Shown here piece after piece: positions 16,557-28,606 of a DNA stretch of 35,073 nt. Under the pieces are notes generated by a model. That model made no database searches, was not told the DNA's origin, and saw nothing but the letters and a program-made list of their open reading frames with translations. The DNA comes from Flavobacteriaceae bacterium. GTDB taxonomy: Bacteria > Bacteroidota > Bacteroidia > Flavobacteriales > Flavobacteriaceae. Location: positions 1 through 35,073 of the forward strand of contig JABDIV010000115.1 in assembly GCA_013003555.1 (NCBI GenBank), written 5' to 3'. The position numbers were made by a program, and so were the translations under genes. Within the stretch, counting starts at the first letter, position 1; every line of letters begins with the position of its first letter.

Positions 16557-17657
16557 TTAATTCGAACTTGTTTTCAACACGGTATTCAGGGGAATTCGTT
16601 CGCCGTTTTTATACGCGACAACGAAACAGGTGGCATACCCTTTTTTGATGGCTTCTCTTTTTTTGAGTTTGATTTCTTCATAATCGTTGGTCGCACCATA
16701 AAAATAGCGATATATCTTACCTCGTTTTTCTTTCGATAATTCACCTAACCCTTTAAAGTTATATGGTTTGGTTTCAAGATCTCTCGAACTCGCAGCAATC
16801 TGAACCTTAAAGACTACGTCTGGATATATCTCCTTATCAATATCTGAATTGCCGTTGGTACCGGAGGCTATGTAATAATCTTCCCCGCTAACATTTAGGG
16901 TAGATTTGTATTTTGAAATCGCATCAGCTATCGCCTTTGCCATCTGCTCCTTTCCTCTGGAGGAATGGAGATAATCCCCCTCCTTTTTATTTGAAATAAA
17001 ACCTGTTTCAACAAGAATACTGGGCATATAGGTGTTGTGTAAAACCCAAAAGCCGGCTTGTTTTACCCCGCGATTTCGTCGTTTTAAACGATCTGTAAAA
17101 TTGGATTGAACCAAACTGGCCAGCATAATGCTTTGATCGAGATAATCCTCTTGCATCAGGGTAAGCCCTATCAATGATTCAGGAGAATTCGGATCGAAGC
17201 CTTCATAGTTTTTCTCATAGTCATCCTCTAAAAAGATCACCTCATTCTCCTGCTTGGCAACATTGAAATTGGCATCTTCAACATGTAGCCCTAAAACATA
17301 AGTTTCAGCCCCATAAGCCTGTGTATGATGGGCATTACAATGAACTGATACGAAAAGATCTGCGTCAGCCTTATTCGCGATTGCTGCACGCTCATATAAC
17401 TCCAAAAAAACATCTGACTTCCTGGTGTAAATCACTTCAACATCTTTGTTTTGTTCGAGTCGTTTGCCCAGTCTTAGAACAATACTTAGGGCGATATCCT
17501 TTTCCTTATAGCCATAGCGTGTCGGTCTACCGGGGTCTTTACCACCATGCCCGGCATCTAACACGACTACGAATTTCTCAGTATTGTTTTGAGAAACCCC
17601 GAGGCTTGTTAATAAACATATAAATAATACTAAAAGGTATTTGACCTTCGTTTGCAT
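16557..17657 (-). CDS. N-acetylmuramoyl-L-alanine amidase (Amidase_3) with SPOR-like C-terminus
   Basis: This is a 366-residue periplasmic zinc amidase that cleaves the bond between MurNAc and L-Ala in peptidoglycan. The signal peptide is MQTKVKYLLVLFICLLTSLG with cleavage near VSQ. Catalytic and zinc residues are H37 in DAGHGG, E52 in YKEKD, H106 in SVHCN and E217 in VETGF. A C-terminal SPOR-like part (about 282-352) begins VFKVQIAASSRD and could bind denuded glycan at division sites. I chose the ATG at 17657 because it gives a proper signal peptide; an upstream codon at 17684 would add nine residues before it. The gene is divergent from lptD. It probably has a role in cell separation. Confidence 0.93.
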   Translation of the reverse strand: MQTKVKYLLVLFICLLTSLGVSQNNTEKFVVVLDAGHGGKDPGRPTRYGYKEKDIALSIVLRLGKRLEQNKDVEVIYTRKSDVFLELYERAAIANKADADLFVSVHCNAHHTQAYGAETYVLGLHVEDANFNVAKQENEVIFLEDDYEKNYEGFDPNSPESLIGLTLMQEDYLDQSIMLASLVQSNFTDRLKRRNRGVKQAGFWVLHNTYMPSILVETGFISNKKEGDYLHSSRGKEQMAKAIADAISKYKSTLNVSGEDYYIASGTNGNSDIDKEIYPDVVFKVQIAASSRDLETKPYNFKGLGELSKEKRGKIYRYFYGATNDYEEIKLKKREAIKKGYATCFVVAYKNGERIPLNTVLKTSSN

Positions 17658-17739
17658 AGTGTCTAAACGTCCTGAATACGGCATTTATTTTAGATCTGTG
17701 ATCGGTTTTTAATTGATTTATTACTCAAAAAAATATATG

Positions 17740-17747
17740 TACTTTTG
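17740..17747 (+). promoter_or_regulatory. Possible -7 promoter box overlapping the annotated start of lptD
   Basis: TACTTTTG matches TAnnTTTG, and a TTG lies at 17713-17715, 24 bases upstream, slightly beyond the usual spacing. Its last three bases are the TTG at 17745 that would start the longest lptD frame. If the box is used, translation must begin further downstream. A chance match is possible in this AT-rich gap. Confidence 0.3.
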
Positions 17748-20498
17748 GCAGTTCAAAAACCGAGCCATACTTTTACAAAAATACACCTTAAAGCATTGCG
17801 GACAAACCACTATCAAATACTTTTCGCCTTAAGTTTTACAGTGTTTATGAACACGTTTTGCTTTTCTCAGGATATCCCAAAAACAAAGCCTTCAATAGAT
17901 CCAAGGCCGGTTTCAGATTCTGTAAAGGTGGTTATTGATAGTACCTCTACTCTCCCTATTAATGAACGATTTCAGGACAGCATTAAAATCGATACGACCA
18001 AATCAGAGAGTTTTCTTGAAGGCCAGGTAAAATATACGGCTACCGATTATGTCTCGATCAATCAAAGACAACAGAAGATCTATTTGTACAATAACGCAGA
18101 GGTTTATTATAATGATCTTCAAATTACGGCAGGTATTATCGTTATTGATTATGAGAAGAATGAGATCTATGCGGGACGCATTAAGGACACACTTGGTGAA
18201 TATAGCCAACGACCAGTTTTTACGCAGGGACAGGACGTTATCGAACCCGATTCGATACGATTCAATTTCGACACCAAACGCGCATTGGTCTGGAATTCGA
18301 AAACAGAACAGCAAGGTGGAACGATCATTGCCGAAAAAACCAAAAAAGAAAACGATTCGGTTTATTTTATTTCGAGAGGTCGTTATACAACAGCTGAAGA
18401 TTTAGAGGATCCGGAGTATTATTTTTTGATCAGAAAAGGAAAAGTTGTTCCAGGCAAAAAGGTTGTAACAGGTTTAACCAATATGTTCATTTATGATGTT
18501 CCAACGCCAATCGGACTGCCTTTTGGTTTTTTTCCCCTGACCAATAAACGGACTTCCGGGGTTATCATTCCATCATTTGGTGAAGACACAGCCAACGATC
18601 GTGGGTATTTCCTTCAAAATGGCGGATATTATTTCGCTATCAACGATTATGTCGATCTCGCTGTGCTTGGCGATTATTATACAAATGGTAGTTACGGCCT
18701 CAGGCTACAAAGCAATTACGCCCTCAGATATAAATTTAGAGGGACTTTAAATTTTCGATATGAAAATCTAATCAACAGCGAGCGCGGCTTCCCTGATTTT
18801 TCCAAATCGAGTATTTATAATATCAGGTGGTCTCACAACCAGGATAGCAAGTCAAATCCGAATTCCCGTTTTTCGGCTTCCGTTAACCTGGGAAGCAGCA
18901 GGTATTACCAGGAATCCATCAATCAGCTTAATGCATCAAATTTTCTAAATAATACTTTATCCTCCTCAATATCGTATTCTAAAACATTGCCGGGCGAACC
19001 ACAAGTCAATATGAGCCTTACGGCTACACATTCTCAAAATACCAATACAGAAATCATCAATATGACCTTACCGACCTTCCAGGGAAGTGTTGGGCGTATT
19101 TTTCCGTTTGCACCAAGAACGGGATCAAAAAAGGGGTTGATTCAAAATATTAACCTCCAGTATAATGTAAGGGGCGAGAACCGTATTCAAACAACCGATT
19201 CCTTATTCTTTAAAAAGGAAATGTTCGAAGACGCGCGTGCGGGATTTCAACATAATATCCCTGTGAGCACGAACTTTAAACTCCTAAAGTATCTCAGTTT
19301 AAGCGCCAGCACCAGTTACCGGGAAGTTTGGACCTTCAACACCATAGAAAGACGCTTCGACCAGGAATCTCAAACGCTTATCACTACTGATAAAAAAGGA
19401 TTTGACAGTTTTCGCACCTATAATTTTGGAACCAGTCTGGGAACGACCATTTATGGGATGTTCAATTTCGGGAACGATAAGAAAATACAGGCCATACGGC
19501 ATGTTATGCGTCCCTCGATAAGCTATAACATATCTCCTGCATTCGATCAATATTACGACACTTACGAAGTTATTGATGCTGACGGAACGACTGTGGAAGA
19601 CGTCGAATATACCCGATTTGAGGGTTCGATTTTTGGAATACCGGGAAACACTTACGGAAGTTCTATAGGATTATCGGTGAGTAATACCATTGAGGCAAAA
19701 GTTCGTGATCGGGACACCACAGCTACCGAACCTAAAAAGGTCATGATATTTAATAACCTGAATTTTTCCACCAGTTATAATATCGCTGCTGATTCGTTAA
19801 AATGGAGTCCGGTGCGTGTTACCGGAGGAACGCAGCTCTTTAACAATAAAATGAGTGTCAATTTTGGAGCAACCCTCGACCCCTATGCCCTTGACAACAA
19901 CAACAATAAGATCAATAAATTCAATATCGATAATGGTGGAAGTCTCTTTCGTTTAACCAGTGCGAATCTGACCTTTAATTATTCCCTTAACAGCAAGAGT
20001 TTTGAGCGGGATGATCGGGATGATGGAGCCATCCAGGAATCGATAAACAGTGGTGGACGGGCCGATGACTTATTTGGCAAGCCTCAAGATTTTGCCGATT
20101 CGCGTTTTATGGATCAACGGGGTGATGATAAGGAAGACGAGACACCTTCTGATCTTTTTTCGCATAAGATTCCCTGGAGCATGCGTTTTGCCTACGCTGT
20201 AAATTACAGCAATACAAGACGTCAAAATGAAATTGCCTCCCATTCCCTGATGTTTTCCGGAGACATCGATCTCACTAGGCGATGGACTTTTGGATTCTCT
20301 TCAGGTTATGATTTTAAGAATAAGGGAATTACTTATACACAGTTACGATTTGAGCGAGACCTGTTAAGCTGGCGGATGAATTTTAGCTGGATACCCTTTA
20401 GCTCGAGAAGCTCATGGAATTTCTTCATCGGAATAAAAGGTAACATTCTCAGAGACCTTAAGTATGATAAACGACGACAACGCGACCGACGATTATAA
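17745..20498 (+). CDS. lptD: LPS assembly outer-membrane protein LptD
   Basis: This is a 917-residue Bacteroidota-type LptD, the outer-membrane channel that inserts lipopolysaccharide into the outer leaflet. An N-terminal OstA-like beta-jellyroll (about 90-240) includes VKYTATDYVSINQRQQKIYL and ADLQ-like strand repeats. A long beta-barrel part follows to the end, rich in aromatic and Asn residues. The signal sequence is LRTNHYQILFALSFTVFMN with cleavage near FCFSQ. The frame opens at TTG 17745, but TTG 17796 gives a tighter signal peptide of about 25 residues; both are plausible. It is divergent from the amidase gene and 10 bp before ridA. Its LpxH and MlaD neighbours fit outer-membrane lipid assembly. 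Confidence 0.93.
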   Translation: MAVQKPSHTFTKIHLKALRTNHYQILFALSFTVFMNTFCFSQDIPKTKPSIDPRPVSDSVKVVIDSTSTLPINERFQDSIKIDTTKSESFLEGQVKYTATDYVSINQRQQKIYLYNNAEVYYNDLQITAGIIVIDYEKNEIYAGRIKDTLGEYSQRPVFTQGQDVIEPDSIRFNFDTKRALVWNSKTEQQGGTIIAEKTKKENDSVYFISRGRYTTAEDLEDPEYYFLIRKGKVVPGKKVVTGLTNMFIYDVPTPIGLPFGFFPLTNKRTSGVIIPSFGEDTANDRGYFLQNGGYYFAINDYVDLAVLGDYYTNGSYGLRLQSNYALRYKFRGTLNFRYENLINSERGFPDFSKSSIYNIRWSHNQDSKSNPNSRFSASVNLGSSRYYQESINQLNASNFLNNTLSSSISYSKTLPGEPQVNMSLTATHSQNTNTEIINMTLPTFQGSVGRIFPFAPRTGSKKGLIQNINLQYNVRGENRIQTTDSLFFKKEMFEDARAGFQHNIPVSTNFKLLKYLSLSASTSYREVWTFNTIERRFDQESQTLITTDKKGFDSFRTYNFGTSLGTTIYGMFNFGNDKKIQAIRHVMRPSISYNISPAFDQYYDTYEVIDADGTTVEDVEYTRFEGSIFGIPGNTYGSSIGLSVSNTIEAKVRDRDTTATEPKKVMIFNNLNFSTSYNIAADSLKWSPVRVTGGTQLFNNKMSVNFGATLDPYALDNNNNKINKFNIDNGGSLFRLTSANLTFNYSLNSKSFERDDRDDGAIQESINSGGRADDLFGKPQDFADSRFMDQRGDDKEDETPSDLFSHKIPWSMRFAYAVNYSNTRRQNEIASHSLMFSGDIDLTRRWTFGFSSGYDFKNKGITYTQLRFERDLLSWRMNFSWIPFSSRSSWNFFIGIKGNILRDLKYDKRRQRDRRL

Positions 20499-20508
20499 TC
20501 ACAACCAT

Positions 20509-20892
20509 ATGAAACGAATTATCAATACCACGAATGCTCCAGCACCTATCGGACCCTACAGTCAAGCTGTAATGTATGGAAATATGCTGTTCACCTCCGG
20601 CCAGATAGCCTTCAATCCAAAAACCGGCGAGCTCGTTTTAGAAAACATTGAAAAAGAGACCGAACAGGTAATGCAAAATCTAAAAGCCGTTTTAGAAGCG
20701 GCCGATCTCAATTTTGATCAAGTGGTTAAAACCACGATTTTCATCAGTGATATGGACAATTTTGGGGCGATCAATGCTGTTTACGGATCCTATTTCCATG
20801 ACGCCACGGCACCTGCACGTGAAACTGTCCAGGTTGCGCGATTGCCAAAAGATGTCAATGTTGAGATCAGTATGATCGCCATCAAAGATTAG
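20509..20892 (+). CDS. ridA: RidA family 2-iminobutanoate/2-iminopropanoate deaminase
   Basis: This is a 127-residue Rid protein that hydrolyses reactive enamine/imine intermediates made by PLP-dependent enzymes. The N-terminus IINTTNAPAPIGPYSQAV is the RidA hallmark. LFTSGQIAFNPKTGEL, the conserved Arg in APARETVQV and the final VEISMIAI are all present. I start at ATG 20509; a longer frame to 20464 overlaps the end of lptD and adds an unrelated acidic tail. It is 10 bp after lptD, so probably co-transcribed. Its stop codon interleaves with that of the convergent kinase gene. Confidence 0.95.
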   Translation: MKRIINTTNAPAPIGPYSQAVMYGNMLFTSGQIAFNPKTGELVLENIEKETEQVMQNLKAVLEAADLNFDQVVKTTIFISDMDNFGAINAVYGSYFHDATAPARETVQVARLPKDVNVEISMIAIKD

Positions 20893-21758
20893 TTCTTCTT
20901 AAGCTTCGATATGTGGTATTGCACAAGACCTTCAATAGGACGTCGTTGAAAAACACCCACTTTAAAACCCATTTCACCGGCAACTTCATGGATCTCCTCC
21001 TGGCTGAAAAAGGCTATTGATCCGGCGAAATGAACCGGCACCTTATCGAGCACATCTTTAAACTGGAAGATCATATTTTTAGCGAATGTCCGAATGCCAT
21101 TTCTGATTAATTCGGTTGTGTAGGCAGAATCCTTATTAAGGAAAATGAACTCAGCGAAACTTGCCAGATAGGCGTTCGGGTTGGGTTGCTTATACAAATT
21201 ATATTTGATGAAATCGGTGTCCAGGTTATATTTCTCGGCCATTGAGACCCTCAGGTTTTCTGGCATATGATTAAAGAAATAATCCCGCAAAAGTTGTTTC
21301 CCAAAGTAGTTTCCGCTGGCATCATCCATGACCGAATAACCAAGTGAAGCTACTCGTTGGTGTAATTCTTCTCCATCGAAATAACTGCAATTCGAACCTG
21401 TTCCCATAATACAAACTACAGCGGCATCATGACTATGACCTACCGTCGCATAAACCGCGGCATAGGTATCTTCACGAACTTCAATCTTAGCATTTGGAAA
21501 AAACGTGCTTAAAACCGTATGAAGCATTAAACGCGGTTTTTCAGTGCCACATCCGGCTCCATAAAAGAAGACGTGGGTAACTATGTTCTTATTGGCAATT
21601 AATACAGGATTAGATCGAATGGTGGCTTCGAGCTTTGCGGGTGACAGAATAGCCGGATTCATACCACGTGTCCGTTGCTTCTCAAGCACTTGATTTCCAT
21701 TCATATCAATAGCCAACCAGTCACATTTGGTCGAACCACTGTCAACAATAAATATCAT
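20889..21758 (-). CDS. BadF/BadG-type N-acetylglucosamine kinase-like protein
   Basis: This is a 289-residue sugar-kinase-fold protein (ASKHA superfamily, BadF/BadG/BcrA group), the group that contains N-acetylglucosamine kinases. The phosphate-1 loop is VDSGSTKCDWLA (5-16). The middle part has FYGAGCGTE and VCIMGTGSNCSYFDG, and MDDASGNYFGKQLLRDYF resembles the conserved GD-like segment. It would phosphorylate a recovered amino sugar in the cytoplasm. It is the last gene of a pfkA-gapA-kinase operon, 12 bp after gapA, which fits sugar use. Substrate is inferred from the family. Confidence 0.82.
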   Translation of the reverse strand: MIFIVDSGSTKCDWLAIDMNGNQVLEKQRTRGMNPAILSPAKLEATIRSNPVLIANKNIVTHVFFYGAGCGTEKPRLMLHTVLSTFFPNAKIEVREDTYAAVYATVGHSHDAAVVCIMGTGSNCSYFDGEELHQRVASLGYSVMDDASGNYFGKQLLRDYFFNHMPENLRVSMAEKYNLDTDFIKYNLYKQPNPNAYLASFAEFIFLNKDSAYTTELIRNGIRTFAKNMIFQFKDVLDKVPVHFAGSIAFFSQEEIHEVAGEMGFKVGVFQRRPIEGLVQYHISKLKKN

Positions 21759-21770
21759 TTATACCGGTCT

Positions 21771-23781
<2,011 letters not shown>

Positions 23782-23943
23782 TTGCAAAAAATTACCCGTA
23801 AAACTAATAAACTTATGGTATAAAAAACCTAAGAAATGTCATTATTTTTTGAAATTGAAAAGCGCAAACGATTTCGTTAATAACTATTTTAAAATCATCG
23901 GCTTCTGAAGGAATTAAACGGTTGATTTTGAATGAAAAATCTA

Positions 23944-26900
23944 TTAATTATTGCCGGAAACTCTCGGCTTCTGACTGGTAGTATCAGTGCTTTTAAAATT
24001 CATGAATTCGGGCAGGCCATTTTTCTCATTATTTTTATCCTTTTCTTTTAAAAGGGCCTTTTTCTTATTTCCTCTGAATATCTTTTCAAAAAGCTCTTTA
24101 AGATTATCAAATTCCACATTGTAGGACAGGCCGACACCCTGGGTATAACCGATCTGTTCTCCGAAGTTTCGAATGCTATTCTCCCTGTTAAAAACCTTTA
24201 ATGTCAGGGTTCGATCTTCATTCAGCAAGACTTCAATCTCTATATCGCCTGCAACCACCGTTTCATTAACCCCGCCAACGGGTACACCCACTTTTCCATT
24301 CACCAGAATGCGATCGCTGAGCTGGGTCGATAATGTTACACCAACGCGGCTATCGGACTCATAATTGGGATTATTATCGCTTAATTGAAAGTCAAAACCA
24401 ACATCTAATTTACCATCGCTACTTGAAATGAGGCTATTCAGAAGGGCCGCTGCCCGATCTGAAACAAGTCCGATTGCATCCTGAGCGCCAAAACTCAATT
24501 CGTTTCTAAAGGATCCCGTCGCTAATAGGGATAATGCCTGGAATTGGCGACTTTCATCATCATCCAACCTATACTGAAGCTCAGAATTAAGTGTGGTATT
24601 TACATTTGGAAATCGAAGATTAAACGTAGGATCAGGTTTTTCCAATTCACCTGTAAGATGTATCTCAACCTCAACAGGAATACTTCTGTTAATCGGGTTG
24701 TCGAGTAAGATAGTTGGATTAGCCTGAATTTTATCATAGACCGCCCGGATGTTTATTTGTGCTTGCAACGGGTCACCTTCCCAAACCAGGGTTCCACCCG
24801 GTAATACATCAAATTCCTTTTCTATCAAACCACCATAAATAAAATTATATACGCCTTCGGTCACGATAAAGTCACCATACATATTGAATTTACCGTTTGT
24901 ATTTATTTGAGCCAGCAAACCACCATTTCCGCGACCTTTTATGGTGCTGCCCGAATCCCGGTCGATCACGATCTCTATCTCGGCATTTTCATTAACGGTT
25001 AGGTCAAAATCCATCTCAAGACCTTTTATTTCATTTAATAAAGTTACCTCACCTTTAAGACGTGCTTCTTTTTCTTCCGGACTTAAAAAATGGATGTATG
25101 AACTGTATCCAAAAGCCTCGGTATCGTTAAGTGGAATTTTGAAAACCGTACCTTCCTCTGAGCTTACCTCAGCCCGTATGATAAGTTGTTCGGTCGGACC
25201 GATTATATTGATATTCCCATTCACGAAAGCCGTTCCGTAGTATAATGCATCCTCGCTGTCGCCTGTATTAAGCACCAACAATCGATCGCTGTTGATATCG
25301 AGCCCGAGCGACCAATTTGACAGGTTCACATGACTCACTTTCCCGTTAAGGATCGATCTTGAAAAGTATTCAGAATCGGTTAATTGAGCATTCTGAAAAA
25401 TAAAACTCTGATCCCTTAGGGTCACTTGTGTTTCATCCTCCAATTCGTAATCAACATTTAAGTAAGGAATGGTCATCCCAGCGTCAACCAAAGAAAGTTG
25501 ACCGCTTATATTCGGACGGGACAGTTGGCCGCCAATTCTCGCATTTCCACTAACCTCTCCCCTTATATTGGTAATGTTTCCGTCTCCAAACGGATTTAAA
25601 GGTTCAAGCAAGAACCTGTTAAAGGCAACATTGACGTCGATCGACGCGTTTTTCCCGGCTACATCTAAATTTCCTTTTACACGAAGAGATTCTTCATTAT
25701 CCTCTTTAAGTTGAATGTCGACCGCGTAATTGGTTAGCGAGGCGTTACCAACAATATTTGCCCTGAAGGAACCCAAATTGATTTCATTCATTTTAAAATT
25801 TTCGATCATAACATTCGATTCGGGAATATAGATATCATCCTGTTGTTTAATGTTCAAAGAGCCGTTAACAATGCCTTCCAGGGTGAGGTTTTCAACTGTC
25901 GGTGAAACCTTTGTAAGTTCGACATCACGGAAATCTAAATCGATATCGGTTTTACCCGAATTAGAGATTAAGCCTTTTAAAAATATTTCCTCATTTTGAT
26001 GTTTCATCGACAAATCATTTAAGGATATATTTTTTAATCCACGATCGAAAACAATATTATTTAAATGCGTTCCATCATCGTTAATGAACCAGCTATTACC
26101 CTTAAACTGTACTTCTGATTGCCTGATTCCAATAACCGACTTATTATTTTCATTGATGGTATAGAAGAGACTCAAATCGAACGCATCGTCGTTACGTTTA
26201 CCCCCGGTAAATTCAGATTTAACAAACAGGGTGTCATTCTTGGTGACGTTTACGAGGCTGAGATCAGAGACCTTATAAAAATTGGAATGAAGACTATCGA
26301 TTTCAACAAGGGTGTTAAAAAACGGATTGTCATTATCGACTTGCAGCGCAATATCCTTGGCAAAATTCTCATCGAAACTTATTTCAGGAGAGCGGAAAGT
26401 CAATTTAAATTTATTGGCATTACTCTCAACCCGACCTCTGATGTATGTATTCGAGCCGAGTTTAAGTTTTGGGTAAAACACCTCCGCAATCTTGTTATAT
26501 ATACTAAAATTAAAATTGATAAACTGATTATCACTTATGGCAAATGGTTTGTAATTGGTATAAATATTTCCAAGTGAATTTTCAAATAGCTTTCCAATAT
26601 CTCTAATGACGAATTGACCACTCAACTCCCCCTGAATGATATCTGGAGAATTAATTGTAATAAAACGAATATTTTCGTCGAACCTCGATGTAACTTCAAA
26701 ATCCTTAAAGAAGTAAACGTCATCCTGATTGGTATACGATGTATTGAAAAAAGATATTTTACCATAGATATCGTCAATGTTCTTGCCCCTCATTTTCATA
26801 TCAACCACACCTTTGAACACCGAAATAGAATCGCGTTCAACGAAATTTAACCGGTTCAAATCAGCATAATGAACATCGGCTACAAAATCATAATTATTAT

Positions 26901-28416
26901 CAGATTTCGAAAAATCAACTAATCCGTCGAAATCAAGATCGATATTCGCATCCTTTGTTTTTAGAAATCCGTTGAATACTTTATTTTTAATATCTCCTTT
27001 TATATCGATGTTTGAATAGTAGTAGTCGTTATAATTCAAACCATAAATGGTCCCTTCAACAAATGAGTTCAAGGCGTCAAGTGTAAAGCCGCGTCCGTCA
27101 ACATCCAGATTTAATGAAACCGACCCTATCTCAGGATCGTCAACCATTCTGCCCAGATTAAATTCATCCATCACAAGATTACCTTTGTATTTGGCGACAT
27201 CAATTTCATCGATTTGTTCCATTTTCAAATCGGAGTAAATGATTCCGAGAGCTGTACTGATATCAAGATCCGCCACAATTGTTTTAGAGGTAATTGTTGA
27301 CCGACCCTGAATGATAAACTTCCCAAACTTGTCGAGGGTTGATGGTAAGGAATTACCAAGGACGTTGGGTAAAAGCCGTCGCAAATCATAATATGTAGAC
27401 GACAATTCCCTGAACTCGGCAATCATTTCAAAATTATCGTCTTCATTATTAAACAAATTTTTAAATGTGATATCGCCATTGATAAGGGTCCGACCCGGCG
27501 CTCTTACCAGTAATCCGGTGGCGTAAAGGTTATTCATGGTGCCGGCCAGGTTGGTGTTTATCAGAATATCATGGTCTTTTCCGAATTCGTTATAGAACAG
27601 GTTTAATTCGTCGAGATTTATCCGGGATTCTTTGAATGCAGCCGAAACACCTACACTATCGATAAAATGCTGAAGGTCTTCTCGATCATATGTGAATTGA
27701 AGTTGCCCGTTCAATTCAGATGCCGGTGTTTGAATTTTTAAATTTTCAAAGGTCATATCGGTGAGCGAATAGGCGAAATTTGTACTCATGTTTTCGACCT
27801 TCAGTCCATTCCGATTCAAAAAAGACAGCTTATTGATACGTACTTTAACATCGGGGCCAAAAATAACAAAGTCCGTGCCGTTGATATTCAGTTCTTTGAA
27901 TTCTACCGGCAGACCATCGGTTTTATTTTCATCGGTAATCTTGAATTTGCTATCCGAGATGGTGACATCGCTGGATGAAAGAAGAAACGTACTCGGTTCG
28001 GTTCGCGGTTGATTATCATCTAATTTTGAAACGAAAACGTCAAGATTGGTATTGGCTTCTCCTCTATATGTTTTTAAATTCAGGTATAATCCTTCAAGGT
28101 CAATATCACCAAACGTAAATTTATTTTCATATAATTTTTTGAAGCTCAGTACCGAGGTATTCAACTCGTTGATGCTGATGAGAGTATCTAGTTTATAATC
28201 TTCAATGTATATCTCCTTCAATTCGATATCTCCATTGAATTGAAGGCCCAATCTGGCGATATTTATATTCGTTCCGAATTTGTCATTCAACCTTTTGGTC
28301 GCATATTTGCCAAGACTGGTTTGAACGGCAGGAATTGAAAGCAGCAACACCAATATCAGGAAGAGCAATACAACGATCGCCAACATTTTGAGTAGTATTT
28401 TCCCGACTTTCTTAAT
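23944..28416 (-). CDS. TamB / AsmA-like translocation and assembly module protein
   Basis: This very large protein (1480 residues from ATG 28386, or 1490 from ATT 28416) is anchored by one N-terminal helix (LAIVVLLFLILVLLLSIPAVQT) and continues as a long beta-rich repeat region. The conserved TamB domain (DUF490) lies at about 1050-1420, for example GGTLVWEGDPLQAQINIRA and DNPINRSIPVEVEIHLTGE. Such proteins form a hydrophobic groove across the periplasm that supplies lipids or helps assemble outer-membrane proteins. The ATG start leaves no basic residues before the helix, whereas an in-frame ATT ten codons upstream gives IKKVGKILLK, a normal anchor. I have used 28416 for this reason. It is divergent from tsaD. 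Confidence 0.92.
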   Translation of the reverse strand: MKKVGKILLKMLAIVVLLFLILVLLLSIPAVQTSLGKYATKRLNDKFGTNINIARLGLQFNGDIELKEIYIEDYKLDTLISINELNTSVLSFKKLYENKFTFGDIDLEGLYLNLKTYRGEANTNLDVFVSKLDDNQPRTEPSTFLLSSSDVTISDSKFKITDENKTDGLPVEFKELNINGTDFVIFGPDVKVRINKLSFLNRNGLKVENMSTNFAYSLTDMTFENLKIQTPASELNGQLQFTYDREDLQHFIDSVGVSAAFKESRINLDELNLFYNEFGKDHDILINTNLAGTMNNLYATGLLVRAPGRTLINGDITFKNLFNNEDDNFEMIAEFRELSSTYYDLRRLLPNVLGNSLPSTLDKFGKFIIQGRSTITSKTIVADLDISTALGIIYSDLKMEQIDEIDVAKYKGNLVMDEFNLGRMVDDPEIGSVSLNLDVDGRGFTLDALNSFVEGTIYGLNYNDYYYSNIDIKGDIKNKVFNGFLKTKDANIDLDFDGLVDFSKSDNNYDFVADVHYADLNRLNFVERDSISVFKGVVDMKMRGKNIDDIYGKISFFNTSYTNQDDVYFFKDFEVTSRFDENIRFITINSPDIIQGELSGQFVIRDIGKLFENSLGNIYTNYKPFAISDNQFINFNFSIYNKIAEVFYPKLKLGSNTYIRGRVESNANKFKLTFRSPEISFDENFAKDIALQVDNDNPFFNTLVEIDSLHSNFYKVSDLSLVNVTKNDTLFVKSEFTGGKRNDDAFDLSLFYTINENNKSVIGIRQSEVQFKGNSWFINDDGTHLNNIVFDRGLKNISLNDLSMKHQNEEIFLKGLISNSGKTDIDLDFRDVELTKVSPTVENLTLEGIVNGSLNIKQQDDIYIPESNVMIENFKMNEINLGSFRANIVGNASLTNYAVDIQLKEDNEESLRVKGNLDVAGKNASIDVNVAFNRFLLEPLNPFGDGNITNIRGEVSGNARIGGQLSRPNISGQLSLVDAGMTIPYLNVDYELEDETQVTLRDQSFIFQNAQLTDSEYFSRSILNGKVSHVNLSNWSLGLDINSDRLLVLNTGDSEDALYYGTAFVNGNINIIGPTEQLIIRAEVSSEEGTVFKIPLNDTEAFGYSSYIHFLSPEEKEARLKGEVTLLNEIKGLEMDFDLTVNENAEIEIVIDRDSGSTIKGRGNGGLLAQINTNGKFNMYGDFIVTEGVYNFIYGGLIEKEFDVLPGGTLVWEGDPLQAQINIRAVYDKIQANPTILLDNPINRSIPVEVEIHLTGELEKPDPTFNLRFPNVNTTLNSELQYRLDDDESRQFQALSLLATGSFRNELSFGAQDAIGLVSDRAAALLNSLISSSDGKLDVGFDFQLSDNNPNYESDSRVGVTLSTQLSDRILVNGKVGVPVGGVNETVVAGDIEIEVLLNEDRTLTLKVFNRENSIRNFGEQIGYTQGVGLSYNVEFDNLKELFEKIFRGNKKKALLKEKDKNNEKNGLPEFMNFKSTDTTSQKPRVSGNN

Positions 28417-28511
28417 GGTGCCCTAAATTATTAAATTAACTTTCGATTGCAGTAATTTTCATCAAATGAAATTAACAGACTTATCCATAATCTCCTGCTT
28501 GCTGTCAACTG

Positions 28512-28540
28512 TATTTTTGCTTTCTTTGTATATACGTTTG
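28512..28540 (+). promoter_or_regulatory. Two candidate -7 boxes upstream of tsaD
   Basis: TATTTTTG (28512-28519) and TACGTTTG (28533-28540) both match the Bacteroidota -7 consensus TAnnTTTG, 67-95 bp before the tsaD ATG. I do not find a TTG at the ideal distance for either, so which is used is unclear. They lie in the 190-bp divergent gap between tamB and tsaD. Confidence 0.3.
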
Positions 28541-28606
28541 AACCCTGAGTTTCAGCCTTTGAAATTATATATAAAATATACAATTATTGTGCCTAATAAT
28601 AACTAA

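Noticed and set aside
26119..26577. 152-codon open frame on the plus strand
   Set aside because: It is antisense to tamB, whose frame is continuous there, and its product looks like a random translation.
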